The notes: generated by a model from the letters alone, not told the origin. DNA of 64,000 bases from Taibaiella sp. (GCA_013815385.1 JACDGL010000001.1:1-64000), one strand, 5' to 3'; positions 28,398 to 36,491 are shown, counted from the first letter of the stretch. A program made the numbers and translations.

Positions 28398-29315
28398 ATG
28401 CGCATATCCCTTTTCAATAGCAATACTTACATCCACCATACCCTTGCTATTCTTTTTATTATAGTGCTCACCCTCACTTCCTGCGAAAAGGAAGTACACA
28501 TAGACCTTGGGCCTACCTCAGCCGGTTTGGTGGTAGAAGGGCAGATAGAACAGGATCGGAGACCATCAGTAGTGCTTACACAAACCATTGGGTTCTTTTC
28601 CAATGTCGATTTCTCTACTATTCAGAGCAATTTTGTTCATAATGCAGTAATAACAGTATCAGACGGAACTACTACCATTCCCTTGATTGAAGTAGCCAAA
28701 GACACGGGCAACAATAGCAAATTCTATATATACCAGCCAGATACTTCTATTGCCACTTCCCGGAATTTCATTGGCGTTATTGGCCGCGATTATACACTAT
28801 CCATTACCAGCGCCGGCAAAACATATACAGCTACAGCACGTATTCCACAACCAATCCATATTGATTCGCTTACTACCATGGTGCCCCCCACCCTGCCTGA
28901 TCGTTTCCCTGATGCGATGAATGTTTTTATCCATTTTAAAGATCCTGATACGCTGGGCAACTACGCAAGGTATTTTACTAAACGCAATAGCGAGCCCTAC
29001 TATAGCAGTGGTCTTTATAGCGATCTGATAAGGAACGGCACAGTGCTAAACGAGCGGATCAGGCCGGGATACAATACCCTCAGGCCAGATAGCAGCAGTT
29101 CAGGAATATTCTTCAAAGGCGATACAGTTACCTTAAAATGGGCTTCAATAGATAAGGGTGTCTATACCTTTTGGAACACCTTCCAGTTTGCAGAGCAGGC
29201 TGTTGGTAATCCGTTTGCTACGCCTATCAATTCACAAAGTAATATCAGTAATGGAGCTCTTGGGGTATGGTCTGCATATGGCAGCACAATCATTACAATT
29301 GTTATACCCAAATAG
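28398..29315 (+). CDS. DUF4249 family lipoprotein
   Basis: 305 residues. The N-terminus is hydrophobic (about 12-28) and ends with lipobox LTSC (Cys29), followed by EKEVHIDLGP. The beta-rich body (IEQDRRPSVVLTQTIGFFS, YTLSITSAGKTYTATARIP) matches DUF4249, a Bacteroidota family usually encoded beside a TonB-dependent receptor. No receptor gene adjoins here, so the partner is elsewhere or lost. Function unknown; probably an outer-membrane surface lipoprotein. Confidence 0.8.
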   Translation: MRISLFNSNTYIHHTLAILFIIVLTLTSCEKEVHIDLGPTSAGLVVEGQIEQDRRPSVVLTQTIGFFSNVDFSTIQSNFVHNAVITVSDGTTTIPLIEVAKDTGNNSKFYIYQPDTSIATSRNFIGVIGRDYTLSITSAGKTYTATARIPQPIHIDSLTTMVPPTLPDRFPDAMNVFIHFKDPDTLGNYARYFTKRNSEPYYSSGLYSDLIRNGTVLNERIRPGYNTLRPDSSSSGIFFKGDTVTLKWASIDKGVYTFWNTFQFAEQAVGNPFATPINSQSNISNGALGVWSAYGSTIITIVIPK

Positions 29316-29410
29316 TTTCTATAGTACCATCACCGTTTTCTAAAGCCTTAGGTTTGCTGTAACGGCAATTCTTTCGCATTTTTACGTTTCCAAACACGTT
29401 TAGCAATATT

Positions 29411-30352
29411 ATGTCTGAAATTGAAAAAGTACATTGCCTCATCATAGGTTCCGGACCTGCTGGCTATACAGCTGCCATATACGCTGCAAGAGCCAATCTC
29501 AAACCCGTTCTTTATCAGGGCCTGCAGCCCGGCGGCCAGCTTACCATTACTACCGACGTAGAGAATTACCCGGGCTATCCCAATGGCATTATGGGGCCGC
29601 AGATGATGATCGATTTTGAACAGCAGGCGCAGCGCATGGGTGCCGATATACGCTGGGGGCTTGCTACCAAAGTGGAGCTCGATAACCGCCCGTATCGCGT
29701 ACAGATAGATGAGGAAAAATGGATAGAGACCGATGCCCTTATCATAGCCACTGGTGCTTCTGCCAAATGGCTCGGCATCGATTCCGAAGAGCGCCTCAAT
29801 GGCCACGGCGTTTCTGCCTGTGCCGTTTGCGATGGCTTTTTCTTTAAGAACCAGGAAGTAGCCATAGTGGGCGCTGGCGATACCGCGTGCGAAGAGGCTT
29901 TATATCTCTCCAAACTATGCAGCACCGTACACATGCTGGTGCGTAAGGCGGAGATGCGTGCAAGCAAGGTAATGCAGGCGCGCGTGCTCAATACACCAAA
30001 TATTAAAGTGTACTGGAATAGCGGTACAGTAGAAATCCTTGGCGATAAGAAAGTAGATAGTGTTAAGATCATCAACTATTCCAACAATGCAGAATCAATA
30101 ATACCTGTTAAGGCTTTCTTCGTAGCTATCGGGCACGAGCCTAATTCTTCTTTATTCAAGGGATGGCTCGATATGGATGAGCAGGGTTATTTAATAACTG
30201 TTCCCGGCTCCTCACGCACCAATATAGAAGGTGTATTTGCCTGTGGCGATGTGCAGGACAAGATCTACCGCCAGGCAGTTAGCGCTGCAGGCAGCGGCTG
30301 TATGGCAGCGCTCGATGCTGAAAGGTATCTTAGTGCATTAGAAACGCATTAG
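29411..30352 (+). CDS. trxB: Thioredoxin-disulfide reductase
   Basis: 313 residues. FAD-binding IIGSGPAGYTAAIYAAR, redox-active CAVC (Cys137/Cys140), NADPH motif VGAGDTACEEALYL, and the C-terminal FAD block GVFACGDVQD. It reduces thioredoxin with NADPH. Length and motif order are standard. Single gene upstream of a tRNA. Confidence 0.96.
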   Translation: MSEIEKVHCLIIGSGPAGYTAAIYAARANLKPVLYQGLQPGGQLTITTDVENYPGYPNGIMGPQMMIDFEQQAQRMGADIRWGLATKVELDNRPYRVQIDEEKWIETDALIIATGASAKWLGIDSEERLNGHGVSACAVCDGFFFKNQEVAIVGAGDTACEEALYLSKLCSTVHMLVRKAEMRASKVMQARVLNTPNIKVYWNSGTVEILGDKKVDSVKIINYSNNAESIIPVKAFFVAIGHEPNSSLFKGWLDMDEQGYLITVPGSSRTNIEGVFACGDVQDKIYRQAVSAAGSGCMAALDAERYLSALETH

Positions 30353-30377
30353 CAAGGTTTTAATCTCAGCAAACACT

Positions 30378-30407
30378 TTGCCGTTTCTGAATATTGCTTA
30401 CCTTTGC
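30378..30407 (+). promoter_or_regulatory. Promoter of tRNA-Met
   Basis: TTG at 30378-30380 and TACCTTTG at 30399-30406 followed by C are 18 nt apart. The first tRNA base is 12 nt further on. Confidence 0.7.
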
Positions 30408-30418
30408 AATCCGTTTTT

Positions 30419-30492
30419 GGCGAGGTAGCTCAGGCGGTTAGAGCGCAGGATTCATAACCCTGAGGTCTCGGGTTCAACTCCCGATCTCGCTA
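30419..30492 (+). tRNA. tRNA-Met (CAT)
   Basis: A full cloverleaf is readable: acceptor GGCGAGG/TCTCGCT, U8-A9, D-arm GCTC/GAGC, anticodon loop TTCATAA (anticodon CAT), T-arm TCGGG-TTCAACT-CCCGA, discriminator A. G1-T72 is a wobble pair and pair 31-39 is A/C. CCA is not encoded. Whether it is elongator Met or another CAT tRNA (lysidine-modified Ile) is not settled, but the overall sequence suggests elongator Met. Confidence 0.93.
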
Positions 30493-30495
30493 CGA

Positions 30496-30532
30496 ATGGA
30501 AGGAACGCTAATGCGTTCCTTCCATATTTTTT
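30496..30532 (+). terminator. Terminator after tRNA-Met
   Basis: A perfect 13-bp stem (ATGGAAGGAACGC / GCGTTCCTTCCAT) with loop TAAT, followed by ATTTTTT. Confidence 0.9.
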
Positions 30533-30598
30533 GGGCTTGTTCCCGCGCATTGTAATGTTAGATCGCTTCCAGATGATTTTTGTTATAAAAAGTATGAA

Positions 30599-31039
30599 AT
30601 GAAAAAGATAATTGGTTACAGGAAATTGCTTGGGGTGAATGAGCATGCAGCGTTGAATGAACTGAAGACGGTTTACAGAAACCTGGTGAAGGAGTGGCAC
30701 CCTGATAAATTTCCGGACAATGCAGAACTGGCGGAAGCGAAAAGCAGGCATATCATTGAAGCCTATCATTTCCTGGTGAGCATAGCCCCCGAAACAAGGG
30801 CGCAAACTTTTGTAGAGTTTACCCTTACAACTACGACAGCAGGGATAACAGATTTTGAATACAAGAACGAAACTTTGCAGATCAATTTTGCAGATGGCAA
30901 CAACTACGAATGGTTTGGCGTACCAAAAGCACTGTATATAAAAATGGTGAATGCACCCGCGCTTGGCAGGTTTGTCCGCAGGCATATCTGTAATTCTTTC
31001 CCATACAGAAGTGTAAGAAAGACAGAGGTAACCGTATAG
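30599..31039 (+). CDS. J-domain protein with C-terminal KTSC domain
   Basis: 146 residues. Residues 5-65 form a short DnaJ domain with the HPDK motif (WHPDKFPDN) that would stimulate an Hsp70 ATPase. Residues about 80-140 look like a KTSC domain (DFEYKNETLQINFADGNNYEWFGVP, then a basic end with IKMVNAPALGRFV). There is no zinc or C-terminal DnaJ region, so it is not a general co-chaperone. The KTSC domain is thought to bind nucleic acid, so a chaperone adaptor acting on nucleoprotein is possible. Single gene. Confidence 0.8.
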   Translation: MKKIIGYRKLLGVNEHAALNELKTVYRNLVKEWHPDKFPDNAELAEAKSRHIIEAYHFLVSIAPETRAQTFVEFTLTTTTAGITDFEYKNETLQINFADGNNYEWFGVPKALYIKMVNAPALGRFVRRHICNSFPYRSVRKTEVTV

Positions 31040-31180
31040 TGAATCGCACTTAGGATACTGGTTTAATCCTTCCCGGAACAAAAACTAACTGTTAGAGACC
31101 CAGTTTCTGTGCAACCTGATAAATTCTTGTCAAATCTTCAAAGATTTGATTCGACATTTCTCCTACCCACTCTACATAAA

Positions 31181-31219
31181 GGGAACTTTCAACAAATTGT
31201 TGAAAGTTCCCTTCTTTAT
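31181..31219. terminator. Strong hairpin between convergent genes, probable terminator
   Basis: GGGAACTTTCAACAA and TTGTTGAAAGTTCCC form a perfect 15-bp stem around a single A (31181-31211), followed by TTCTTTATTT. It lies between the J-domain gene and the minus-strand YXWGXW gene. The loop is unusually short for a terminator. A second palindrome (9-bp arms, 31130-31149) lies 30 nt upstream. Confidence 0.6.
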
Positions 31220-31241
31220 TTAAGGTAAATAAAGTCTTTCT

Positions 31242-31655
31242 TTAATCGTTGTGGTCTTTCTTCCATTCTTTATTTTCCTCTTTCCGATAGTGCTTTTCAC
31301 CTTTTTCTCCCTGCTTGTCCCATCCTTTATGCTTTCCATTATCATGTCTATAATGGTTATCGTTCCAACTGCCCGGAACCCAATACTCACCACGCTCGTG
31401 GCGATCCCAACGACCCGGTACCCAAACTGCTTCCTGTCTTGGCCTGGCTACCCAATGTCCGCCAGCCCATTCATAACGGTTATTTCCGGCACGCCAATCT
31501 TCATCCACCCATACATAATTAGGCCCCGGCTGAGGTGGCCTATTTACAGCAACAGGTCTTGCCGGACGTATCGTTACAAATATTTGCGCATCTGAATTAT
31601 AGCAAAAGCCTGATAAAAAGATGAGTATAACGAAAATTTTCCCTGATACATTCAT
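31242..31655 (-). CDS. YXWGXW repeat-containing secreted protein
   Basis: 137 residues with a signal peptide (about 1-23). The middle consists of aromatic repeats of the YXWGXW type: NYVWVDEDWR, YEWAGGHWVA, AVWVPGRWD and EYWVPGSWND, spaced about 17-20 residues. The C-terminal 40 residues are strongly charged (His, Lys, Glu). Proteins of this type are small secreted or surface proteins with no established role. Single gene, with an AT-rich upstream region. Confidence 0.82.
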   Translation of the reverse strand: MNVSGKIFVILIFLSGFCYNSDAQIFVTIRPARPVAVNRPPQPGPNYVWVDEDWRAGNNRYEWAGGHWVARPRQEAVWVPGRWDRHERGEYWVPGSWNDNHYRHDNGKHKGWDKQGEKGEKHYRKEENKEWKKDHND

Positions 31656-31884
31656 TGTGCATATGTTTTACTTATGATATCAAAGACAAATACTATGCCG
31701 CGACAATCTAAAAAAGCGGTCAGATAGCTTTGTGTTATTGACGGCACAACTCCCTCCTTTTCATTCCGAATGTTTATTTAAAATTTAACGTCTAAAATGT
31801 TAAAACAGTAGTCTCTTCAACCTTCTTTTATCGATATGGCATGATTATGCAATCGATATGGAAAATAACTAAATTCAACGAATT

Positions 31885-32667
31885 ATGATGATGAGAAAAT
31901 CACTTTCGATCTTTGCAGTCCTATTAGCTATTAGTAGCTTATTTGCCTGTAAAAAAAGCAGTACACCCGACAATAACACAGCCCAGATGAGCATGCGCCT
32001 CACTGATGATCCAGCCAACTACGATGCCGTATATGTGGATATACAGAAAATAGGGTTTACAATGGAAGGGCAAAGCGAAATAATGCTAACCCCAAACCGG
32101 CCAGGGGTATATAACCTGTTGAGTTTTCGCAACGGCCTTGATACGTTGTTAGTAAATGCTGCTATACCGGTGGGAACCATCGGTCAAATTAGGCTGGTAT
32201 TAGGCAATAATAATTCGGTGGTTGTTAGTGGTGTAAGCTATCCGTTAAGCACCCCATCAGCACAGGAAAGCGGGCTAAAACTTAATTTCCAAACAGCTAT
32301 CGCCGCAAATGTCGCTTACACTATATGGATGGATTTTGATGCCGGTAAATCAATCATCCAAACAGGTGGCGGGAATTATAAATTAAAACCCGTTATCAGG
32401 GCATATAGTGCCCTTACTAATGGCGAAATCTCAGGTTCTGTATTACCAACCTTAGCGTTTGCAACAGTATATGCAATAAATGGAACAGACACGGCTGCTG
32501 CAATACCAAGTAGTACAGACGGGCATTTTGTTATCAACGGACTTGCTTCAGGTTCTTATCAATTAGTAGTTAGCCCGGCCGTTACCACTTACTTATCATA
32601 CAGCACCAGTGTAAATGTGGCTTATGGTGTTATCACTAATGTGGGAACAATTACCTTACATCCATAA
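31885..32667 (+). CDS. DUF4382 domain lipoprotein
   Basis: 260 residues. Lipoprotein signal with Cys22 (SLFACKKSS). DUF4382 spans about 33-170: MSMRLTDDPANYDAVYVDIQ, YNLLSFRNGLDTLL, GTIGQIRLVLG and a YTIWMDFDAGKSII block. A C-terminal beta-sandwich (about 180-260), with GEISGSVLPTLAFATVYAIN, resembles a carboxypeptidase regulatory-like domain. The protein is expected to face outward on the cell envelope. Function unknown. The start is the first of three consecutive ATG codons; any of them would serve. Confidence 0.85.
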   Translation: MMMRKSLSIFAVLLAISSLFACKKSSTPDNNTAQMSMRLTDDPANYDAVYVDIQKIGFTMEGQSEIMLTPNRPGVYNLLSFRNGLDTLLVNAAIPVGTIGQIRLVLGNNNSVVVSGVSYPLSTPSAQESGLKLNFQTAIAANVAYTIWMDFDAGKSIIQTGGGNYKLKPVIRAYSALTNGEISGSVLPTLAFATVYAINGTDTAAAIPSSTDGHFVINGLASGSYQLVVSPAVTTYLSYSTSVNVAYGVITNVGTITLHP

Positions 32668-32700
32668 TTGGGACCATTAAGTACCCTCTTAATATAAAAT

Positions 32701-32731
32701 AGGCTGTCATTGAATTGGCAGCCTTTTTTAT
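32701..32731 (+). terminator. Terminator after the DUF4382 gene
   Basis: AGGCTGTCA and TGGCAGCCT pair with one wobble around TTGAAT, followed by seven T residues. Confidence 0.85.
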
Positions 32732-32769
32732 TGTTTCCTAAGTTCAATTCTCTGTGCATTTAGGATTGC

Positions 32770-32960
32770 CATGTCAACTTACCTAAGTCCAACATTTTCA
32801 ACTTTTTGATTGATGTAATCATTTCTATTAAATCAATTGCGTCTTTGATAATTGAGTTAGATATTCTTCCTCTCCAAACTTCTTGGCTGTTCTAAATGAG
32901 CAACCTTTTTTTGTTCGCAAATCAATCAAACGAATACATATGCCTGCCATAGAAATATCG
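32770..32960 (-). pseudogene. Possible remnant of a small gene
   Basis: On the minus strand an ATG frame reads MAGICIRLIDLRTKKGCSFR and ends after 38 residues; a second frame continues with RISNSIIKDAIDLIEMITSI and runs to a stop near 32770. The two frames overlap and together look like one decayed short helical protein with a frameshift. No family is recognised. It could also be chance. Confidence 0.25.
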
Positions 32961-32969
32961 ACAAAATAT

Positions 32970-33015
32970 TTGCGTAGTTAAATAACTACACTTATATTTG
33001 TAGCCAAATAGCTAC
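32970..33015 (+). promoter_or_regulatory. Promoter with two ArsR operators
   Basis: TTG at 32970-32972 and TATATTTG at 32993-33000 are 20 nt apart. Between them is a palindrome GTAGTTA-AA-TAACTAC (32974-32989), and from the -7 box towards the ATG at 33019 a second one, GTAGC-CAAATA-GCTAC (33000-33015). Each is flanked on its outer side by a TGC (or GCA), so the two elements are inverted copies of TGCGTAG followed by CTAC after eight bases. They are likely binding sites for the ArsR-type regulator encoded just downstream. Confidence 0.75.
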
Positions 33016-33018
33016 GCA

Positions 33019-33339
33019 ATGAATTTAAGAAGGGATGTTTTTCAAGCCATAGCAGACCCTACAAGAAGGGCTATAATTCTGTTGGTAGCTTCACAATCTA
33101 TGACTGCGGGTGCCATAGCTTCAAACTTTGATACAGCAAGGCCTACAGTTTCAAAGCACCTGCAAATACTCACTGAGTGCGAATTGCTAAAACAAGAGCA
33201 AAACGGCAGAGAGATTTACTATCATATCAATGCAACAAAAATGAAAGAAGTAGCCGACTTCATTGAGCCATTCCGGAATATGTGGGATGACCGTTTCAAC
33301 AAATTAGAAACAATAATGAAAAAATTTAAAAGAAAATAA
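33019..33339 (+). CDS. ArsR-family transcriptional regulator
   Basis: 106 residues, a winged helix-turn-helix of the ArsR type: [20 protein letters not shown], recognition helix [18 protein letters not shown], wing [17 protein letters not shown]. No metal-binding Cys cluster is present, so it belongs to the metal-free group that commonly sits before SRPBCC/AHSA1 genes. Two palindromes in its own promoter suggest autorepression. First gene of a four-gene operon; the next gene starts 1 nt after its stop. Confidence 0.93.
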   Translation: MNLRRDVFQAIADPTRRAIILLVASQSMTAGAIASNFDTARPTVSKHLQILTECELLKQEQNGREIYYHINATKMKEVADFIEPFRNMWDDRFNKLETIMKKFKRK

Positions 33340-33340
33340 T

Positions 33341-33811
33341 ATGGAACCTAAAACAAAAATTAAAGCCGAAAATGGCAAGCAGGAATTAGTTATTACAAGG
33401 GAATTTGATTTGCCATTAGAATTGCTTTTTAAAGCATATACTGAGCCCGGCATTGTTGCGCAATGGATGGGAACTAAGGTGGTGAAGCTGGAAAGTAAAA
33501 AACAAGGTAGCTATCAATTTGAAACTGCTGATGCTAAGGGGAATGTGGTGTTTCAGGCTAATGGGGTAATACATGAATTTAGCCCTAACCGGAAAATTAC
33601 ACGCACATTTGAAATGGAGAATACCCCTTTCGGTGTTCAGCTAGAAATCTATGAATTTGAATCGCTGAATGAGGACACTTGCAAACTCACAATGCATGTC
33701 ATATATGAAACGGTCGCACAACGGGACCAGGTTTTACAGTTACCGTTTGCTCAGGGCATAAATATGGCGCATAACCGATTGCAGGACATAGTAACCAAAT
33801 TAAAACAATAA
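33341..33811 (+). CDS. SRPBCC (AHSA1-like) family protein
   Basis: 156 residues, a START/Bet v1-like domain. The pattern ITREFDLPLELLFKAYTEP, then VAQWMGTKVVKLE, VIHEFSPNRKITRTFEM and a C-terminal helix (AHNRLQDIVTKLKQ) is that of the AHSA1 group, small ligand-binding proteins usually paired with ArsR regulators. Ligand unknown. Cotranscribed with arsR and the DoxX gene (3 nt downstream). Confidence 0.9.
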   Translation: MEPKTKIKAENGKQELVITREFDLPLELLFKAYTEPGIVAQWMGTKVVKLESKKQGSYQFETADAKGNVVFQANGVIHEFSPNRKITRTFEMENTPFGVQLEIYEFESLNEDTCKLTMHVIYETVAQRDQVLQLPFAQGINMAHNRLQDIVTKLKQ

Positions 33812-33814
33812 CTT

Positions 33815-34207
33815 ATGACCAAGAGAAATAGAATACTCTATTGGATCGCTACTATCTGGCTTGCATTGGGAATGCTGTCAACTGCCTTAGTACAATTATT
33901 CAAAGGTAGAACAGGTGCAGGAGGCGTAGATAGTGTATCCCATTTGGGCTACCCTGTATATTTTCTTACTATATTAGGTGTGTGGAAAATTTTGGGAGTA
34001 GTAGCTGTGCTTATTCCTAAATTCCCTTTATTGAAGGAGTGGGCTTATGCTGGCTTTTTCTTTGTCATGTCGGGTGCTGTGTTTTCTCATATAGTCTGTA
34101 GAGATGAGGCAAAAGAATTTTTTGGGCCAATTTTATTAATAGTCCTCATTGTGGTCTCCTGGTATTTCAGACCTGCGGATAGAAAAATTATTCCTGTTAA
34201 TCAATAA
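33815..34207 (+). CDS. DoxX-like membrane protein
   Basis: 130 residues with four predicted transmembrane helices (about 8-27, 48-66, 74-95, 100-118). The block GYPVYFLTILGVWKILGVVAVLIPKFP matches the DoxX_2 group (shown here only in part: YFLTILGVWKILG). This family often travels with ArsR-SRPBCC operons. The role is unknown; respiratory or thiol-redox links have been proposed for relatives. Confidence 0.87.
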   Translation: MTKRNRILYWIATIWLALGMLSTALVQLFKGRTGAGGVDSVSHLGYPVYFLTILGVWKILGVVAVLIPKFPLLKEWAYAGFFFVMSGAVFSHIVCRDEAKEFFGPILLIVLIVVSWYFRPADRKIIPVNQ

Positions 34208-34216
34208 ATAAATAGA

Positions 34217-34795
34217 ATGAATCCTAAAGTTGATTTCTTTTTTAATAAAGACCAAAAGTGGCAGGAGGAGGTGACGAAGTTGAGAACCATTGTTCTTGAC
34301 TGCGGTCTGACCGAAGAATTGAAATGGGGGCATCCTTGTTACGCATTTCAGAAAAGCAACATAGTATTAATACATGCCTTTAAAGAATACTGTGCGCTTT
34401 TGTTTTTCAAAGGTGCTTTGCTAAATGATGCCAAGGGGATTCTCATACAGCAAACGGAAAATGTGCAGGTGGCGCGCCAGATCAGGTTTACCAATGTTCG
34501 TGAAATAGTGAAGATGGCACCCGTCCTGAAAGCCTACATCTATGAAGCCATTGAAGTGGAGAAATCCGGCATAAAAGTGAAGCTTAAAAAGACTAAAGAA
34601 TTCGCAATGCCTGAAGAATTTCAAAATCAATTAAAAGCCAACCCAGCCTTGAAAGCTGCTTTTTATGCATTAACTCCGGGACGCCAAAGAGCCTATCTCC
34701 TTTATTTTTCTGCACCAAAGCAATCCAAAACCCGTGAGTCAAGAGTTGAAAATAGCATACCTCAAATTCTCAATGGAATGGGATTGAATGATTAG
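34217..34795 (+). CDS. YdeI/OmpD-associated family protein (DUF1801 domain)
   Basis: 192 residues. Residues about 15-115 form a DUF1801 domain (ELKWGHPCYAFQKSNIVLIH, then YCALLFFKGALLNDAKG). The C-terminal part (about 135-185) is the YdeI-type helical tail, MPEEFQNQLKANPALKAAFY and LTPGRQRAYLLYF. Function unknown. Last gene of the ArsR operon, 9 nt after the DoxX gene. Confidence 0.88.
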   Translation: MNPKVDFFFNKDQKWQEEVTKLRTIVLDCGLTEELKWGHPCYAFQKSNIVLIHAFKEYCALLFFKGALLNDAKGILIQQTENVQVARQIRFTNVREIVKMAPVLKAYIYEAIEVEKSGIKVKLKKTKEFAMPEEFQNQLKANPALKAAFYALTPGRQRAYLLYFSAPKQSKTRESRVENSIPQILNGMGLND

Positions 34796-34838
34796 TCGCA
34801 AAATACGGGAACATTCCTCATTGCCTTTGAAAAAGCAA

Positions 34839-34867
34839 AAAAGCCGCCCTATAAAGAGCGGCCTTCC
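34839..34867 (-). terminator. Terminator of the VOC gene
   Basis: On the minus strand GCCGC..GCGGC forms the stem (GCCGCTCTTTATAGGGCGGC) followed by TTTTTT. It lies between two converging genes and may also act on the plus strand. Confidence 0.7.
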
Positions 34868-34883
34868 CTTAATGAAATAATCC

Positions 34884-35321
34884 TTATTTCTTCTCCATAT
34901 AATTGAACATCCACCTTATCCCAAACCTGTCAAGGCACACACCCCAGTACGCGCCCCAAAACATATCCTGCATTGGCATCATATCAGAGCCACCTTCAGA
35001 CAACCCTTTGAACAGCCTATCTGTTTCCTCCCTGCTATCAGGTTCTAAGTTGATGGTGGTATTATTGCCTATCTTTAGTTTATGTCCCATTGATTCCAGC
35101 ATATCTGTACCCATTATCTGGGTCCCACCAAGTATTGGTAAACTCACATGCATCACTTTGTTCAGTTCGTTTTCATGTAGTGGGGGCATATCACCTCCTG
35201 CAGGTACATCCTTATTATACATAATGGGGGCAACAAATTCTGTTTTGAAGACCGACTTATAAAAATTGAAAGCCTCTTCCGTATTGCCTTGGAAATTTAG
35301 ATAGATTGAAACTTTTGACAT
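34884..35321 (-). CDS. VOC family protein (PhnB/3-demethylubiquinone-like)
   Basis: 145 residues, one glyoxalase/bleomycin-resistance type fold. VSIYLNFQGNTEEAFNFYKS is the PhnB-like start, with GGTQIMGTDML in the middle and a WGAYWGVCLDRFGIRWMFN end. Such proteins are metal- or ligand-binding and mostly uncharacterised. It lies beside the ArsR-SRPBCC operon, a neighbourhood in which this family is frequent. Confidence 0.9.
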   Translation of the reverse strand: MSKVSIYLNFQGNTEEAFNFYKSVFKTEFVAPIMYNKDVPAGGDMPPLHENELNKVMHVSLPILGGTQIMGTDMLESMGHKLKIGNNTTINLEPDSREETDRLFKGLSEGGSDMMPMQDMFWGAYWGVCLDRFGIRWMFNYMEKK

Positions 35322-35458
35322 TGTTTTAGTTTTGATTGTTATTATATTGATTTAACAGTACGAAGATGAATAGAATTATTATTTTTTGTAGGCGGGCAAT
35401 CCGACAATTTAAGGGGTCAATTCCGACAATATATCCTTTATACCTTCCTACTTATGAG

Positions 35459-35557
35459 TTACGACTCATGGCTCAATAGCAATTCATCCAGGTTAACAAG
35501 CGCCATTGTAAAGCCGGCTTCAAATCCCATTTCAATTACCTTTTGCAGGTCTGCTTC
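35459..35557 (-). pseudogene. C-terminal remnant of an SRPBCC/AHSA1 protein
   Basis: On the minus strand a 32-codon open stretch reads DLQKVIEMGFEAGFTMALVN followed by LDELLLSHES and a stop. This is the C-terminal helix of an AHSA1-type protein. The frame is closed by a stop immediately upstream and no N-terminal part is seen, so it is a deletion remnant of a second SRPBCC gene next to the ArsR operon. Confidence 0.6.
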
Positions 35558-35605
35558 TTAGCAAACTAAATAAATGCGGAAATTTTATGGAAATTAAGAA
35601 TCTAC

Positions 35606-36343
35606 CTAACCTATCCGTAGTGTTTTAAGCAACTCATCGCGATATACCTTACTGATAGGTATCTCACGCCCTCCTATTATTACATTTTCGGCGCTGATCG
35701 TTACTACGTGATTCATGTTTATTGCAAAGCTTCTGTGTACGCGGTAAAAGAAATCTTTGTTTATCAGCTTCAGGTAATGCTGAATGGTACTTCTTACTAT
35801 CAGTTTATTATTTGTAGTATGCACATAGATATATACATTGTCGCTTTGCAGGTACAGGATCTCTTCAATTTTAACTTTATAAAAGTTTTGCGCCTGCTTA
35901 ATGAACAAGCAATCCTTTATGATATAATTATCTTTAGCAATTTCAGAAGCATTTTGTTTCGAAAAGGAATAATTATAAAGGCATACCTCTATAGACGCAA
36001 ACAGTTCATTTTTACTAAATGGCTTTACGAGGTAAGCAGCCGGCAGTATTTTCTTTGCCCGTTCCACAGTGGCCGCATCCGAATTCCCGGTAAGGAATAG
36101 AAAGGGGATATCATAATCTTCCCTTACTTTCTGTGCCAGTTCTATTCCGTCCTTTATCCCGTGCAGCATTATATCCAGCAGCAATATGTCAGGTTGTTCC
36201 TTTTCTATCATCTCCAGGGCCTCAGAATAGCTTACAGCAGGTCCGGTAGCAATATATCCTAACTGATTAAGCACATTTATAATTCCTTGCGCCGCTACCA
36301 GATCATCTTCTACTACACCTACTTTTACATTTGTTGCTGGCAT
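35606..36343 (-). CDS. LytTR-type response regulator
   Basis: 245 residues. N-terminal receiver domain (about 5-125) with acidic pocket VEDD (12-14), phosphoacceptor Asp57 (ILLLDIML) and LVKPFSK with the conserved Lys. C-terminal LytTR DNA-binding domain (about 145-243): YLQSDNVYIYVHT, FYRVHRSFAINMNHVV, GREIPISKVYRDELL. Partners are usually LytS/YpdA-like membrane histidine kinases; none lies beside it, so this is an orphan regulator. Confidence 0.93.
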   Translation of the reverse strand: MPATNVKVGVVEDDLVAAQGIINVLNQLGYIATGPAVSYSEALEMIEKEQPDILLLDIMLHGIKDGIELAQKVREDYDIPFLFLTGNSDAATVERAKKILPAAYLVKPFSKNELFASIEVCLYNYSFSKQNASEIAKDNYIIKDCLFIKQAQNFYKVKIEEILYLQSDNVYIYVHTTNNKLIVRSTIQHYLKLINKDFFYRVHRSFAINMNHVVTISAENVIIGGREIPISKVYRDELLKTLRIG

Positions 36344-36437
36344 GTTCTCTATTCCTTTAGCTCCTGGTTATTTATCTAAACATAAATAAAAATCTCCATT
36401 CCTAATAACAACATTCAAAATGTAATCATTAACTAAA

Positions 36438-36472
36438 ATGAAAAGCCACCGCATGTGCGGTGGCTTTTCATT
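36438..36472. terminator. Bidirectional terminator
   Basis: A perfect stem AATGAAAAGCCACCGCA / TGCGGTGGCTTTTCATT around TG is followed by Ts on both strands. It ends the large minus-strand gene at 36492. Confidence 0.85.
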
Positions 36473-36491
36473 TATTGAAGTTAGGTATAGA

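Noticed and set aside
29348-29806. Minus-strand frame of 152 codons at the start of trxB
   Set aside because: Antisense to the FAD-binding part of TrxB; no family features.
30452-31081. Minus-strand frame of 209 codons across tRNA-Met and the J-domain gene
   Set aside because: It runs through the tRNA gene and ends in the ARSGVEPETSGL-type peptide that tRNA antisense frames commonly produce.
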